Assembly: GCF_000716605.1 (NCBI RefSeq)
Contig: NZ_JNXE01000005.1
Coordinates: forward strand, 186,001 to 250,000
From: Streptomyces sp. NRRL F-525
GTDB lineage: Bacteria > Actinomycetota > Actinomycetes > Streptomycetales > Streptomycetaceae
Reading direction: 5' to 3'
Length of the DNA stretch: 64,000 nucleotides
Of this stretch, positions 35,210 to 44,594 are shown piece after piece. Made by a program: the position numbers and the translations under genes. Position 1 is the first letter of the stretch. Each line of letters begins with the position of its first letter. The notes beneath the pieces were generated by a model. That model had not been told where the DNA came from and searched no databases. It saw only the letters and a list, made by a program, of their open reading frames with translations.

Positions 35210-36739
35210 ATGCCCGAGAACGAGTACATGTACGACTATGTCGTCATCGGCGGCGGCACCGCAGGCTCCGTCATCGCCTCCCGCCTCACCGAGAACCCCG
35301 ACGTCACCGTCGCCGTCATCGAAGGCGGCCCCAGCGACGTCGGCCGCGAGGACGTACTGACCCTGCGCCGCTGGATGGGCCTCCTCGGCGGCGAACTGGA
35401 CTACGACTACCCGACCACCGAACAGCCGCGCGGCAACTCCCACATCCGGCACAGCCGCGCCCGCGTCCTCGGCGGCTGCTCCTCGCACAACACCCTCATC
35501 GCCTTCAAGCCGCTGCCGTCCGACTGGGACGAGTGGGAGGCGGCCGGCGCGAAGGGCTGGGGCGCGATCTCGATGGAGGCGTACTACGCCCGCCTCCTCA
35601 ACAACATCGTCCCGGTCGACGAGAAGGACCGGAACGCCATCGCCCGCGACTTCGTCGAGGCGGCCCAGGAGGCACTCGACGTCCCGCGCGTGGAGGGCTT
35701 CAACCAGGCCCCGTTCACGGACGGCGTCGGCTTCTTCGACCTCGCCTACCACCCGGAGAACAACAAGCGGTCGTCGGCGTCCGTCGCGTACCTCCACCCG
35801 GTGATGGACGAGCGCCCCAACCTCCGTATCTTCCTTGAGACTTGGGCCCACCGCCTGGAGCTGAACGGCACCCGCGCCGAGGGCGTCCACGTCCGCACCA
35901 AGGACGGCGAGGAACTCCTCGTCCGCGCCCGCCGCGAGGTCGTCCTCTGCGCCGGCGCCGTCGACTCCCCGCGCCTGCTCCTGCACTCGGGCATCGGCCC
36001 CCGCAAGGATCTCGAAGCGCTGGGCATCCCCGTCGCCGTCGACCTCCCGGGCGTCGGCGAGAACCTCCTCGACCACCCCGAGTCGGTGATCGTCTGGGAG
36101 ACCAACGGACCGATCCCGGAGAACTCCGCGATGGACTCCGACGCGGGCCTGTTCGTGCGCCGCGACCCCGAACACCAGGGCCCCGACCTGATGTTCCACT
36201 TCTACCAAGTGCCCTTCACGGACAACCCCGAGCGCCTCGGCTACGAACGCCCCGAGTTCGGCGTCTCCATGACCCCGAACATCCCCAAGCCGAAGAGCCG
36301 CGGCCGCCTGTACCTGGAGAGCGCCGACCCGGCGGTCAAACCCGCCCTGGACTTCCGGTACTTCACCGACGAGGACGACTACGACGGCCGCACCCTCGTC
36401 GACGGCATCCGCATCGCCCGCGAGATCGCGAAGACCGAACCCCTCGCCGGCTGGCTGAAGCGCGAGGTGTGCCCCGGCCCGGAGATCCTCGGCGACGCCG
36501 AACTCAGCGAGTACGCCCGCAAGGTTGCCCACACCGTCTACCACCCGGCCGGCACCTGCCGCATGGGCGCCGACTCCGACGAACTGGCCGTCGTCGACCC
36601 AGAGTTGAGGGTCCGCGGCCTGGACGGCATCCGGATCGCCGACGCCTCCGTCTTCCCGACCATGCCCGCCGTGAACCCGATGATCGGGGTGCTCATGGTC
36701 GGCGAGAGGGCTGTCGACCTGATCGGAGGTGGTGCGTGA
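35210..36739 (+). CDS. GMC oxidoreductase, choline dehydrogenase-like
   Basis: 509 aa. The ATG at 35210 ([16 protein letters not shown]) follows ACTGGAGTGAG. The FAD Rossmann motif is at about 10-20 ([16 protein letters not shown]), followed by the GMC signature region [17 protein letters not shown], the second signature [16 protein letters not shown] and the catalytic His in [12 protein letters not shown] with a final NPMIG. Choline dehydrogenases oxidise choline to betaine aldehyde, the substrate expected for the preceding enzyme. No membrane segment. It overlaps the ABC ATPase gene (TGATG). Confidence 0.88.
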   Translation: MPENEYMYDYVVIGGGTAGSVIASRLTENPDVTVAVIEGGPSDVGREDVLTLRRWMGLLGGELDYDYPTTEQPRGNSHIRHSRARVLGGCSSHNTLIAFKPLPSDWDEWEAAGAKGWGAISMEAYYARLLNNIVPVDEKDRNAIARDFVEAAQEALDVPRVEGFNQAPFTDGVGFFDLAYHPENNKRSSASVAYLHPVMDERPNLRIFLETWAHRLELNGTRAEGVHVRTKDGEELLVRARREVVLCAGAVDSPRLLLHSGIGPRKDLEALGIPVAVDLPGVGENLLDHPESVIVWETNGPIPENSAMDSDAGLFVRRDPEHQGPDLMFHFYQVPFTDNPERLGYERPEFGVSMTPNIPKPKSRGRLYLESADPAVKPALDFRYFTDEDDYDGRTLVDGIRIAREIAKTEPLAGWLKREVCPGPEILGDAELSEYARKVAHTVYHPAGTCRMGADSDELAVVDPELRVRGLDGIRIADASVFPTMPAVNPMIGVLMVGERAVDLIGGGA

Positions 36740-38001
36740 TGAGTACCGCGACGACGAGTACCCCCAGTACCCCCAGCGTCTCCGGCAACCCCGTGTTCTC
36801 GGTGGACGGCCTCTGGAAGGTCTTCGGCCCGAAGGCCGACGAGGTCCCCGCCGACCCCGAACTCACCGCCCTCGACGCCGCCGCCCTGCGCACCCGCACC
36901 GGCTGCACCGCCGCCGTCCGCGACGTCTCCTTCGACGTCCGCAAGGGCGAGGTCTTCGTGGTGATGGGCCTCTCCGGCTCCGGCAAGTCCACCCTGGTCC
37001 GCTGCCTCACCCGCCTCATCGAACCCACCGCCGGCACCATCGCCATCGACGGCGAGGACGTCCGCGCGATGGACAAGTCCCGGCTGCGCGAACTCCGCCG
37101 CCACCGCGCCGCGATGGTCTTCCAGCACTTCGGCCTCCTCCCGCACCGCACGGTCCTCGACAACGTCGCCTACGGCCTGGAGATCCAGGGCGTCGGCAAG
37201 GCCGAGCGCCGCCGCCGCGCCGCCGAGGTCGTCACCAAGGTCGGCCTGGAGGGTATGGAACAGCGCCGCCCCGGCCAGCTCTCCGGCGGCCAGCGCCAAC
37301 GCGTCGGCCTGGCACGGGCGTTGGCGGTCGACCCCCAAGTCCTCCTCTTCGACGAGCCGTTCAGCGCGCTCGACCCGCTGATCCGGCGCGACATGCAGGA
37401 GGAGGTCGTCCGGCTGCACCAGGAAGAGGGCCGCACGATGGTCTTCATCACCCACGACCTGAACGAGGCCCTCAAGCTCGGCGACCGCATCGCCCTGATG
37501 CGCGACGGCCGCATCGTCCAGCTCGGCACCCCCGAGGAGATCGTCGGCTCACCCGCCGACGACTACGTCCGCGAGTTCGTACGCGACGTACCGCGCGCTG
37601 ACGTCATGACGGTCCGTACGGCGATGCGGGCCGCGTCCGCGGAGGAGGCCGGCGGGGTCGGCGGCGCGGGCAGCGGTCCCGCCGTCGCGCCCGACGCCAC
37701 CGTCTCCGAAGCCATCGAGGCGGTGGCGCGCGCCGGGGTCCCGGCGAGGGTCGTCGACCAGGGCCGCTGCGTCGGAATGGTGGACTCGGACGCGCTGCTC
37801 GGCGTGGTCGCGGGCACGGGGGACAGCGGTGGCGCGGGAGGCGGTGGCGGCGTGGGCGCCGGCATCGCGACCGGCGACGGCACCGGCGGCGGCCCCAGCA
37901 ACGGCGGCGGCCCCAGCAACGGCGACGGCTCCGGCACCGGCGACGGCCCCGGCACCGGCGTCCGCAAGGAGCTCGCCGATACCGGCAAGGAGGCGGTCTG
38001 A
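36739..38001 (+). CDS. glycine betaine/choline ABC transporter ATP-binding protein
   Basis: 420 aa, ProV/OpuA-type. Walker A is GLSGSGKST near residue 80, the Q-loop [13 protein letters not shown], the signature [15 protein letters not shown], Walker [14 protein letters not shown] and the H-loop [18 protein letters not shown]-like regulatory region follows ([20 protein letters not shown]), apparently one degenerate copy, then a Gly/Ser/Asn/Thr repeat tail of about 50 residues ([19 protein letters not shown]). CBS domains in OpuA sense ionic strength; whether this reduced one does is unknown. It shares its start with the GMC stop and its TGA overlaps the permease ATG. Confidence 0.92.
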   Translation: MSTATTSTPSTPSVSGNPVFSVDGLWKVFGPKADEVPADPELTALDAAALRTRTGCTAAVRDVSFDVRKGEVFVVMGLSGSGKSTLVRCLTRLIEPTAGTIAIDGEDVRAMDKSRLRELRRHRAAMVFQHFGLLPHRTVLDNVAYGLEIQGVGKAERRRRAAEVVTKVGLEGMEQRRPGQLSGGQRQRVGLARALAVDPQVLLFDEPFSALDPLIRRDMQEEVVRLHQEEGRTMVFITHDLNEALKLGDRIALMRDGRIVQLGTPEEIVGSPADDYVREFVRDVPRADVMTVRTAMRAASAEEAGGVGGAGSGPAVAPDATVSEAIEAVARAGVPARVVDQGRCVGMVDSDALLGVVAGTGDSGGAGGGGGVGAGIATGDGTGGGPSNGGGPSNGDGSGTGDGPGTGVRKELADTGKEAV

Positions 38002-39956
38002 TGGCCACGGTCACCGCACCCGCCCCGCGCCCCGCCCTTCCCGGAATCCTCCGGCACCGGGCCGCGCACAAACTCCTCCTGCTCGCGCTCGCCGCCGCGA
38101 TCCTCGTACCGCTCGCCAACGCGCATTGGGCCAGCGGCAGTTGGCCGCACGCTCTCACCGTCGACCTGTCCGGTCCGCTGGGCCGGGCCAACGACTGGAT
38201 CATCGACAACCGCGACAGCTCCCCGCTGTTCCTCTATTTCTTCGGCTACATCAGCAACGCCGTCGTCCTCTCCGTACGCGCCGTCTACCTGGTCCTGCTC
38301 GCCGCGGGCTGGGCCGGCGTCACCGCGTTCGGCGCCCTCGTCGCCTGGCGGGTGGCGGGCGTTCGGCTCGCGATCGGGACCGGCGTCGCCTTCCTCGCCT
38401 GCGGGCTGCTCGGCATGTGGGTACCGACCATGCAAACCCTCGCGCTGATGGTGGTCGCGGTGCTCACCTCGGTCGTCGTGGGCGCGCTCCTCGGCCTGGC
38501 CGGTGGCCTCTCCGAACGCACGGACCGCGCGCTGCGCCCGGTCCTGGACACCATGCAGGTGCTCCCGGCCTTCGCCTACCTCCTCCCCGTCGTCCTCGTC
38601 TTCGGCATCGGCGTCCCCGCCGCCGTCCTCGCCACCGTCGTCTACGCCGCCCCGCCCATGGCCCGCCTCACCGCGCTCGGCCTGCGCGACGCCGACCCGG
38701 AGGTCCTCGAAGCCGTCGACTCCCTGGGCGCCACCGGACGCCAACGCCTGCTGACCGCACGGCTCCCGCTGGCCCGCAAGCAACTCCTCCTCGGCCTCAA
38801 CCAGACGATCATGATGGCCCTCTCCATGGCCGTCATCGCCTCCGTCATCGGCGCCGGAGGCCTCGGCGACCGCGTCTACCAGGCACTCGCCTCCGTCGAC
38901 GTGGGCGCGGCCCTGGCCGCCGGCATCCCGATCGTGCTCCTGGCCGTCGTACTGGACCGCGTCACCGCGGCGGCCGGTGAGCAGACCGACGCGTCCGCGG
39001 GCGAGCCGGGGTCGAGCCTCCGCCCGTGGCTGTACGCGCTCGGCGCCACCGTGGTCGTAGCGGTCGCCGTCCGGCTCGCCGGCGCCCTGGACTGGCCCTC
39101 CGGCTGGACCCTGAACATCGCCGAACCGGTGAACCGCGTCGTCGACTGGATGACCGCCCACCTCTACTCCGGCGTCCCCTACCTCGGCGGCACCGCCGAC
39201 TGGGCCGGCCACTTCACCACCTGGGTCCTGGACCCCGTACGCGACGGCCTGCAGTGGCTGCCGTGGTGGTCGGTGCTGCTGATCGTCGCCGCCCTCGCCT
39301 GGGTGATCGGCACCTGGCGCACCGCGCTCACCGCCGTCCTCGCCATGGCCGCGATCGGCGTGCTCGGGGTGTGGAAGCCGTCGCTGGACACGCTGTCGCA
39401 GGTGCTGGCCGCCGTGGCCGTCACCCTCGTCCTCGGCTTCGCGACCGGCATCGCCGCCGCCCGCAGCGACCGTTTCGAACGCGCCCTGCGCCCCGTCCTC
39501 GACGTCTGCCAGACGATGCCGCAGTTCGTGTACCTGATCCCGGTCGTCGCCCTCTTCGGTGTCGGCCGCGCCCCCGCCGTCGCAGCGGCGGTCGTCTACG
39601 CCCTCCCCGCCGTCGTCCGCATCACCACCCAGGGCCTGCGCCAGGTCGACCCGGCGGCCCTGGAGTCGGCCCGCTCGCTCGGCGCGACCTGCACTCAGCA
39701 GCTGCGCCAGATCCAACTCCCGCTCGCCCGACCGGCGTTGCTCCTCGCCGTCAACCAGGGCGTGGTCCTGGTCCTCGCCGTCGTCATCATCGGCGGCCTG
39801 GTCGGCGGCGGCGCCCTCGGTTACGACGCCGTGTTCGGCCTGGCCCAGGGCGACTTGGCGACCGGACTCGTCGCCGGCGCCGCGATCGTCTGCCTCGGCC
39901 TGATGCTCGACCGGGTGACCCAACCGACGGAACGCCGCACCAAGAAGGGAGCGTGA
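38001..39956 (+). CDS. betaine ABC permease, two fused ProW-like domains
   Basis: 651 aa, about twice the usual permease length. The first half has a permease core with the EAA loop LGLRDADPEVLEAVDSLGAT and GLNQTIMMALSMAVIASVIG. The second half repeats it with QGLRQVDPAALESARSLGAT and AVNQGVVLVLAVVIIGGLVG. About 12-14 TM segments in total. One polypeptide can therefore supply both halves of the membrane channel. ATG overlapping the ATPase stop (ATGA). The binding-protein gene begins one base after the stop. Confidence 0.92.
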   Translation: MATVTAPAPRPALPGILRHRAAHKLLLLALAAAILVPLANAHWASGSWPHALTVDLSGPLGRANDWIIDNRDSSPLFLYFFGYISNAVVLSVRAVYLVLLAAGWAGVTAFGALVAWRVAGVRLAIGTGVAFLACGLLGMWVPTMQTLALMVVAVLTSVVVGALLGLAGGLSERTDRALRPVLDTMQVLPAFAYLLPVVLVFGIGVPAAVLATVVYAAPPMARLTALGLRDADPEVLEAVDSLGATGRQRLLTARLPLARKQLLLGLNQTIMMALSMAVIASVIGAGGLGDRVYQALASVDVGAALAAGIPIVLLAVVLDRVTAAAGEQTDASAGEPGSSLRPWLYALGATVVVAVAVRLAGALDWPSGWTLNIAEPVNRVVDWMTAHLYSGVPYLGGTADWAGHFTTWVLDPVRDGLQWLPWWSVLLIVAALAWVIGTWRTALTAVLAMAAIGVLGVWKPSLDTLSQVLAAVAVTLVLGFATGIAAARSDRFERALRPVLDVCQTMPQFVYLIPVVALFGVGRAPAVAAAVVYALPAVVRITTQGLRQVDPAALESARSLGATCTQQLRQIQLPLARPALLLAVNQGVVLVLAVVIIGGLVGGGALGYDAVFGLAQGDLATGLVAGAAIVCLGLMLDRVTQPTERRTKKGA

Positions 39957-39957
39957 C

Positions 39958-40914
39958 ATGCGAGTTCGTACGGCTTATTCAGTGGCCGCGGTGACGTCCC
40001 TCGCCCTGCTCTCGGGCTGTGGCGCCGCCGACATGACCAAGCAGGCCTCGCCCTTCGCCAACGCGCAGGGCGCCAAGACCGTGACCCTCTCCGTCCAGTC
40101 CTGGGTGGGCGCACAGGCCAACGTGGCTGTCGCGCAGTACCTGTTGGAGCACAAGCTCGGCTACCGCGTCGACACCGTCCAGGTCGACGAGGTCCCCGCG
40201 TGGGACGCGCTCAGCCAGGGCCGGGTCGACGCGATCCTGGAGGACTGGGGCCACCCCGACCAGGAGAAGCGCTACGTCGACGACAAGAAGACGATCACGC
40301 GCGCGGGCGGCCTCGGGGTGACCGGGCACATCGGCTGGTACGTCCCGACCTACCTGGTCAAGCAGCACCCGGACATCACCGACTGGAAGAACCTCAACAA
40401 GTACTCCTCGCTGTTCCGCACCGCCGAGAGCGGCAGCAAGGGCCAGTTGATGGACGGCTCGCCCTCCTACGTCACCAACGACAAGGCCCTGGTGACGAAC
40501 CTGAAGCTGAACTACCAGGTGGTCTTCGCCGGTTCGGAGGCCGCGCAGATCACCCAGATGAAGCAGTTCGCCAAGGAGAAGAAGCCCTTCCTCACCTACT
40601 GGTACGCACCCCAGTGGCTCTTCAAGAAGGTCCCCATGACGGAGGTCAAACTCCCCGCCTACAAGGAGGGTTGCGACGCCGACGCCGCCAAGGTCGCCTG
40701 TGCCTACCCCCACACCCCGCTGCAGAAGTACCTCAACACGGACTTCGCCAAGCGCGGCGGCAAGGCAGCGGCCTTCCTGAAGAAGTTCAAGTGGACGACC
40801 GAGGACCAGAACGAGGTCTCCCTGATGATCGCCGACCAGAAACTCTCCCCGGCCGACGCCGCCAAGAAGTGGGTGGACAGCCACCCCTCCACCTGGAAGG
40901 CCTGGCTGTCCTGA
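39958..40914 (+). CDS. glycine betaine/choline-binding lipoprotein (OpuAC/ProX-like)
   Basis: 318 aa. A lipobox (ALLSGC, Cys about 21) makes it a lipoprotein anchored outside the membrane. The OpuAC fold is shown by VTLSVQSWVGAQANVAVAQY, VDAILEDWGHPDQEK, GHIGWYVPTYLVKQHPDI and FLTYWYAPQWLFKKV, with several Trp and Tyr residues suited to a cation-pi cage for quaternary amines. Last gene of the operon; its end converges with a minus-strand gene after only six bases. Confidence 0.92.
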   Translation: MRVRTAYSVAAVTSLALLSGCGAADMTKQASPFANAQGAKTVTLSVQSWVGAQANVAVAQYLLEHKLGYRVDTVQVDEVPAWDALSQGRVDAILEDWGHPDQEKRYVDDKKTITRAGGLGVTGHIGWYVPTYLVKQHPDITDWKNLNKYSSLFRTAESGSKGQLMDGSPSYVTNDKALVTNLKLNYQVVFAGSEAAQITQMKQFAKEKKPFLTYWYAPQWLFKKVPMTEVKLPAYKEGCDADAAKVACAYPHTPLQKYLNTDFAKRGGKAAAFLKKFKWTTEDQNEVSLMIADQKLSPADAAKKWVDSHPSTWKAWLS

Positions 40915-40920
40915 CCCCAC

Positions 40921-41643
40921 TCACCGCTTCAGCTCCACGGCCCTCCCCTTGAGCGCGAGGGCCGCCCAGCGCTGGAGCCCCGGCCCGAACGTGATGCGCG
41001 TGGCCCCGAGTTCACCGAGTGTGGTGGGCGAGGGGCCCTCGCCGTCCAGCCGCGCGAGCGCGTTGACCGGCCCCTGGATACCGGACCGCAGCAACAGCAG
41101 CACCTCCGTCGGAGCCATGATCGGATAGACGCAGTCGGCACCCGCCGCGACGTACAACGCGGCCCGCTCGATGGCCCGTTCGGGGTTCCCGTCACCGTGC
41201 AGGAAGGTGTCGACCCGCGCGTTGACGAACAACCGCTCCGCCGCCACCGCCCGCACCTCGGCCAGCCAATCGGCGTGCCGCCGCGGGTCCTTGAGCACTC
41301 CGTCCTCGGAGTCCTCGAGGTTGCACCCGACCGCCCCCGCCTCCAGCAGCCGCTCCACCAGCTCCTTCGGCGCGAGCCCGTACCCGCCCTCGACATCGGC
41401 GGACACCGGCACGTCCACGGCCCGCACGATCCGCGCGACCGCCGCGAACATCTCGTCCGCCGGCACAGCCCCGTCCTCGTACCCGAGCGAGGCGGCGACC
41501 CCGGCACTGGGCGTGGCGAGCGCCGCGAACCCTGCCTCCACGAACACCCGCGCACTCACCGCGTCCCACGGCCCGGGCAGCACCAGCGGATCACCGGGCA
41601 GCCGCCGCCGATGCAGACTCCGGAACAGCTCCACCTTGCTCAC
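40921..41643 (-). CDS. isocitrate lyase / PEP mutase superfamily protein
   Basis: 240 aa, a single TIM-barrel domain. It shows LPGPWDAVSARVFVEAGFAA, the metal-binding SADVEGGYG, VGCNLEDSEDGV and FVNARVDTFLHGDGNPERAI. The family includes methylisocitrate lyase, PEP mutase, oxaloacetate hydrolases and many uncharacterised lyases. The KKCGH-type loop of true isocitrate lyases is absent, so the reaction cannot be named. It lies 46 bases behind the AhpD-like gene on the same strand. Confidence 0.8.
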   Translation of the reverse strand: MSKVELFRSLHRRRLPGDPLVLPGPWDAVSARVFVEAGFAALATPSAGVAASLGYEDGAVPADEMFAAVARIVRAVDVPVSADVEGGYGLAPKELVERLLEAGAVGCNLEDSEDGVLKDPRRHADWLAEVRAVAAERLFVNARVDTFLHGDGNPERAIERAALYVAAGADCVYPIMAPTEVLLLLRSGIQGPVNALARLDGEGPSPTTLGELGATRITFGPGLQRWAALALKGRAVELKR

Positions 41644-41689
41644 GGCCGACGCCCCCGCACCTCGCGCTCCAACACCCGTGCGGGCGACG

Positions 41690-42187
41690 TCACTTGAACT
41701 GCCCCGCCTTGTAGTGCCCCGGCACCATCCGCGTGCTCACCCCGAACCGGTTCCACGCGTTGATCACCGTGATCGCGGCGATCAGCTGCGCCAGCTCGGC
41801 CTCCTCGAACCGCTCGGCCGCCCGCGCGTACACCTCGTCCGGCACGAAGCCGTCCGTGATGACGGTGACCGCCTCGGTCAGCTCGATCGCCGCCAGCTCC
41901 TTCTCGGTGTAGAAGTGCCGCGACTCCTCCCACGCGCCGAGCTGGATGATCCGCTCCACGCTCTCGCCCGCCGCGAGCGCGTCCTTGGTGTGCATGTCGA
42001 GGCAGTACGCGCAGTGGTTGAGCTGCGAGGCGCGGATCTTCACCAGTTCCAGCAGCTTGGGGTCGAGGCCCCGCCGGGCGGCGATGTCGAGACGGACCAT
42101 CGCCTTGTAGACCTCGGGCGCGTGCTCGGCCCAGTTCAGGCGGGGGCTGTGCTCGTGGGCGTAAGGAGTTTCCTGTGCTGTGGTCAT
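41690..42187 (-). CDS. carboxymuconolactone decarboxylase / AhpD-like protein
   Basis: 165 aa, all helical. The redox pair CxxC is present in NHCAYCLDMHTKDAL with the following histidine, as in alkylhydroperoxidase AhpD. Also typical are HFYTEKELAAIELTEAVTVI and NAWNRFGVSTRM. Likely a cytoplasmic antioxidant or thiol-dependent enzyme. It is divergent from a MocR regulator with only 46 bases between starts, and a direct-repeat site for that regulator lies there, so it is the expected target. Confidence 0.88.
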   Translation of the reverse strand: MTTAQETPYAHEHSPRLNWAEHAPEVYKAMVRLDIAARRGLDPKLLELVKIRASQLNHCAYCLDMHTKDALAAGESVERIIQLGAWEESRHFYTEKELAAIELTEAVTVITDGFVPDEVYARAAERFEEAELAQLIAAITVINAWNRFGVSTRMVPGHYKAGQFK

Positions 42188-42221
42188 GTCTCGACTCTAG
42201 AAGTCAGGCAGCCCAGGAGTA

Positions 42222-42257
42222 TGGTCCATTTTCATGGCGAAATCTTGGGCCACTTTC
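42222..42257. promoter_or_regulatory. MocR-type direct repeat spanning the MocR start codon
   Basis: TGGTCCATTTTC (42222-42233) and TGGGCCACTTTC (42246-42257) match at 10 of 12 positions with a 24-base period. On the other strand they read GAAAATGGACCA and GAAAGTGGCCCA, close to the tandem AAAGTGG-type sites I recall for PdxR/MocR regulators. Confidence 0.5.
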
Positions 42258-43625
42258 GGCGTAGACCTGCATCTGGATCCGACCGCCACCAGCACCGGCG
42301 TCCGCCGCGGCCTCACGGACGCCCTGCGTGACGCCGTCCGCACCGGCCGCCTCGCCCCCGGCACCCGGCTGCCCTCCTCCCGCTCCCTCGCCGCCGACCT
42401 GGGCATCGCGCGCAACACGGTCGCCGACGCCTACGCCGACCTCGTCGCCGAGGGCTGGCTCACCGCCCGCCAGGGTTCCGGCACCCGCGTCGCCGAACGC
42501 GCCGTCGTCCCGCCCACCGACACCACCCCGCCCCGCCGGCTCCGCACCCGCCCCGCTTACGACCTCGTCCCCGGCACCCCCGACCTCGCCGCCTTCCCCC
42601 GCACCGAGTGGCTCAAGGCCGCCCGCCGCGCCCTCACCAACGCCCCCTACCAGGCCCTCGGCTACGGTGACCCCCGCGGCCGCGTCGAACTCCGCACCGC
42701 CCTCGCCGCCTACCTCTCCCGCGCCCGCGGCGTCCGCGCCGACCCCGAGCACATCCTGATCAGCGCGGGCATCTCCAGCGGCCTCCGCCTCCTCGGTGCC
42801 GTCCTGCGGGCCCGCGGCGCCCACACCATCGCGGTGGAGTCCTACGGCCTCGCCGTCCACTGGCAGATCCTGAACGAGGCAGGCCTGCGCACCCGCCCCC
42901 TCCCCTTCGACGAACTGGGCGCGAACCCCGGCCAGTTGACGGACGAACCGGCGGTCCTCCTCACCCCCGCCCACCAGTTCCCCATGGGCGTCCCCCTCCG
43001 CCACGACCGCCGCTCCGCCGTCGTCGACTGGGCCCGACGCACCGGGGGCCTGGTCCTGGAGGACGACTACGACGGCGAGTTCCGCTACGACCGCCAGCCC
43101 ATCGGCGCCCTCCAGGGCCTCGACCCGAACCAGGTCGTCTACCTCGGCACCGCCAGCAAGTCCCTCGCCCCCGGCCTCCGCCTGGCCTGGATGGTCCTGC
43201 CCCCCTCGCTGATGGAGGAGGTCGCGCAGGCGAAGGGCGGCATCGACACCTGCGGAGTCCTGGACCAGCTGACCCTCGCCGAGTTCATCACCTCCGGCGC
43301 CTACGACCGCCACGTCCGCGCCGCCCGCCTGCGCTACCGCCGGCGCCGCGACACCCTGGTCGACGCCCTCGCCCAGCACGCCCCCGACGTCCACGTCACC
43401 GGCATCGCGGCCGGCTTCCACGCCGTCCTCAGCCTCCCACCCGGGACCGAACAGTCCGTGGTCCAAGCCGCCGCCTGGCAGGGCCTCGCCCTCCACGCCC
43501 TGTCCTTCTACTGCCACGAACACGCCCTCGCCGACCCCCTGGACGCCCTGGTGGTGGGTTACGGAACGCCGCCGGACCATGCGTGGGCTGGGGCGGTGGA
43601 GGCGTTGTGCCGGGTGTTGCCGTGA
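42234..43625 (+). CDS. MocR/PdxR-family regulator (GntR HTH plus aminotransferase-like domain)
   Basis: 463 aa. Residues about 15-80 are a GntR winged helix (ALRDAVRTGRLAPGTRLPSS, LGIARNTVADAYADLVAEGW). Residues about 110-460 have the type I aminotransferase fold with PLP lysine in YLGTASKSLAPGLRLAW and the ring-stacking aspartate region LVLEDDYDGEFRYDRQP. MocR proteins use PLP or amino acids as ligands. No good ribosome binding site precedes the ATG, so a near-leaderless transcript is possible. Divergent from the AhpD-like gene. Confidence 0.92.
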   Translation: MAKSWATFGVDLHLDPTATSTGVRRGLTDALRDAVRTGRLAPGTRLPSSRSLAADLGIARNTVADAYADLVAEGWLTARQGSGTRVAERAVVPPTDTTPPRRLRTRPAYDLVPGTPDLAAFPRTEWLKAARRALTNAPYQALGYGDPRGRVELRTALAAYLSRARGVRADPEHILISAGISSGLRLLGAVLRARGAHTIAVESYGLAVHWQILNEAGLRTRPLPFDELGANPGQLTDEPAVLLTPAHQFPMGVPLRHDRRSAVVDWARRTGGLVLEDDYDGEFRYDRQPIGALQGLDPNQVVYLGTASKSLAPGLRLAWMVLPPSLMEEVAQAKGGIDTCGVLDQLTLAEFITSGAYDRHVRAARLRYRRRRDTLVDALAQHAPDVHVTGIAAGFHAVLSLPPGTEQSVVQAAAWQGLALHALSFYCHEHALADPLDALVVGYGTPPDHAWAGAVEALCRVLP

Positions 43626-43653
43626 CCAGCGCCGCCGTCTTCGTGCGGCCTGC

Positions 43654-44511
43654 CTACGCCGTTTCCACGGGAGCTTCGTCGGCTGCTTCCGCCGGCGCCT
43701 CACCAAAGCGCGCCAACGCCAGCGCTCCCACCACCGCCACCACGAACCCCAGCACCGCGAGCCACTCCAGCCCCTCCCGCGTCCGGTCCCCGAGCCACAC
43801 CACCCCCACCGCAGCCGGCCCGATCGTCTCCCCGATCACCAGCCCGGCGGTGGCCGTCGTCACCGACCCCCGCTGCAGAGCCGTCGTCAGCAGCAGAAAC
43901 GCGGCGCCCCCACCGACGAGCAGCGCGTACGTCGCCGGATTGCCGACCAGCGTCGAGGGCTTCAGCGAGTCGATCAGCCGCACCGCCACCTCGACCACCC
44001 CGAACCCGAACCCGGCACCGAGACCGAGCGTCAACGCCCGCCCCCGCTCCGGCAGTCGCCCACCCACCAGCCCGAGCAGCAGCACCACCACCGCTGTCCC
44101 GAGCATCGCCCACTTCAACGCCATGGACCCGTCCCGGTGCCCCTCCGCCCCGGACGCCAGCCCCAGCATCGCGAGGCCCGCGCACACCACGCCGACGGCT
44201 CCCCACTCCACGCCGCTGAGCCGTACCTTCAGCAGCCGCGCGGCCACCATCGCCGTCACCGCGAGGCTCGACGCCAGTGCCGCGCCGACCGCGTAGATGG
44301 GGAGCGACCGCAGCGCCGCGATCTGGAACACGAACCCCAGCCCGTCCAGCCCCAGCCCCGCCAGATACCGCCACTGCCGCAGCGCCCGCAGCAACAGCGC
44401 CGCGTCCCCGCCTCCACCGGTCGTGGCCGCCCGCGCGGCGACCGCCTGCAACACCGTCGCCGTACCGAAGCAGACCGCCGCGCCGAGCGCGCACACCATT
44501 CCAAAGAGCAC
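43654..44511 (-). CDS. DMT/EamA-family transporter
   Basis: 285 aa with about nine or ten TM segments, including FGMVCALGAAVCFGTATVLQ at the N-terminus and GLEWLAVLGFVVAVVGALAL at the end. The duplicated five-helix organisation of the drug/metabolite transporter superfamily is visible in the two similar halves. The acidic tail ends EAADEAPVETA. Substrate unknown. Convergent with the MocR gene (28 bases between stops). It is on the same strand as rocD, which ends 84 bases downstream of rocD order, so shared transcription is possible but not required. Confidence 0.8.
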   Translation of the reverse strand: MLFGMVCALGAAVCFGTATVLQAVAARAATTGGGGDAALLLRALRQWRYLAGLGLDGLGFVFQIAALRSLPIYAVGAALASSLAVTAMVAARLLKVRLSGVEWGAVGVVCAGLAMLGLASGAEGHRDGSMALKWAMLGTAVVVLLLGLVGGRLPERGRALTLGLGAGFGFGVVEVAVRLIDSLKPSTLVGNPATYALLVGGGAAFLLLTTALQRGSVTTATAGLVIGETIGPAAVGVVWLGDRTREGLEWLAVLGFVVAVVGALALARFGEAPAEAADEAPVETA

Positions 44512-44594
44512 AAAGTGACTCTAGGGGAGGGGAGATCGCCGCGGCCTCCCGCGTGGGCTCTCTCACCCAACTCCAGGAACTCCCGGGATGGTGT

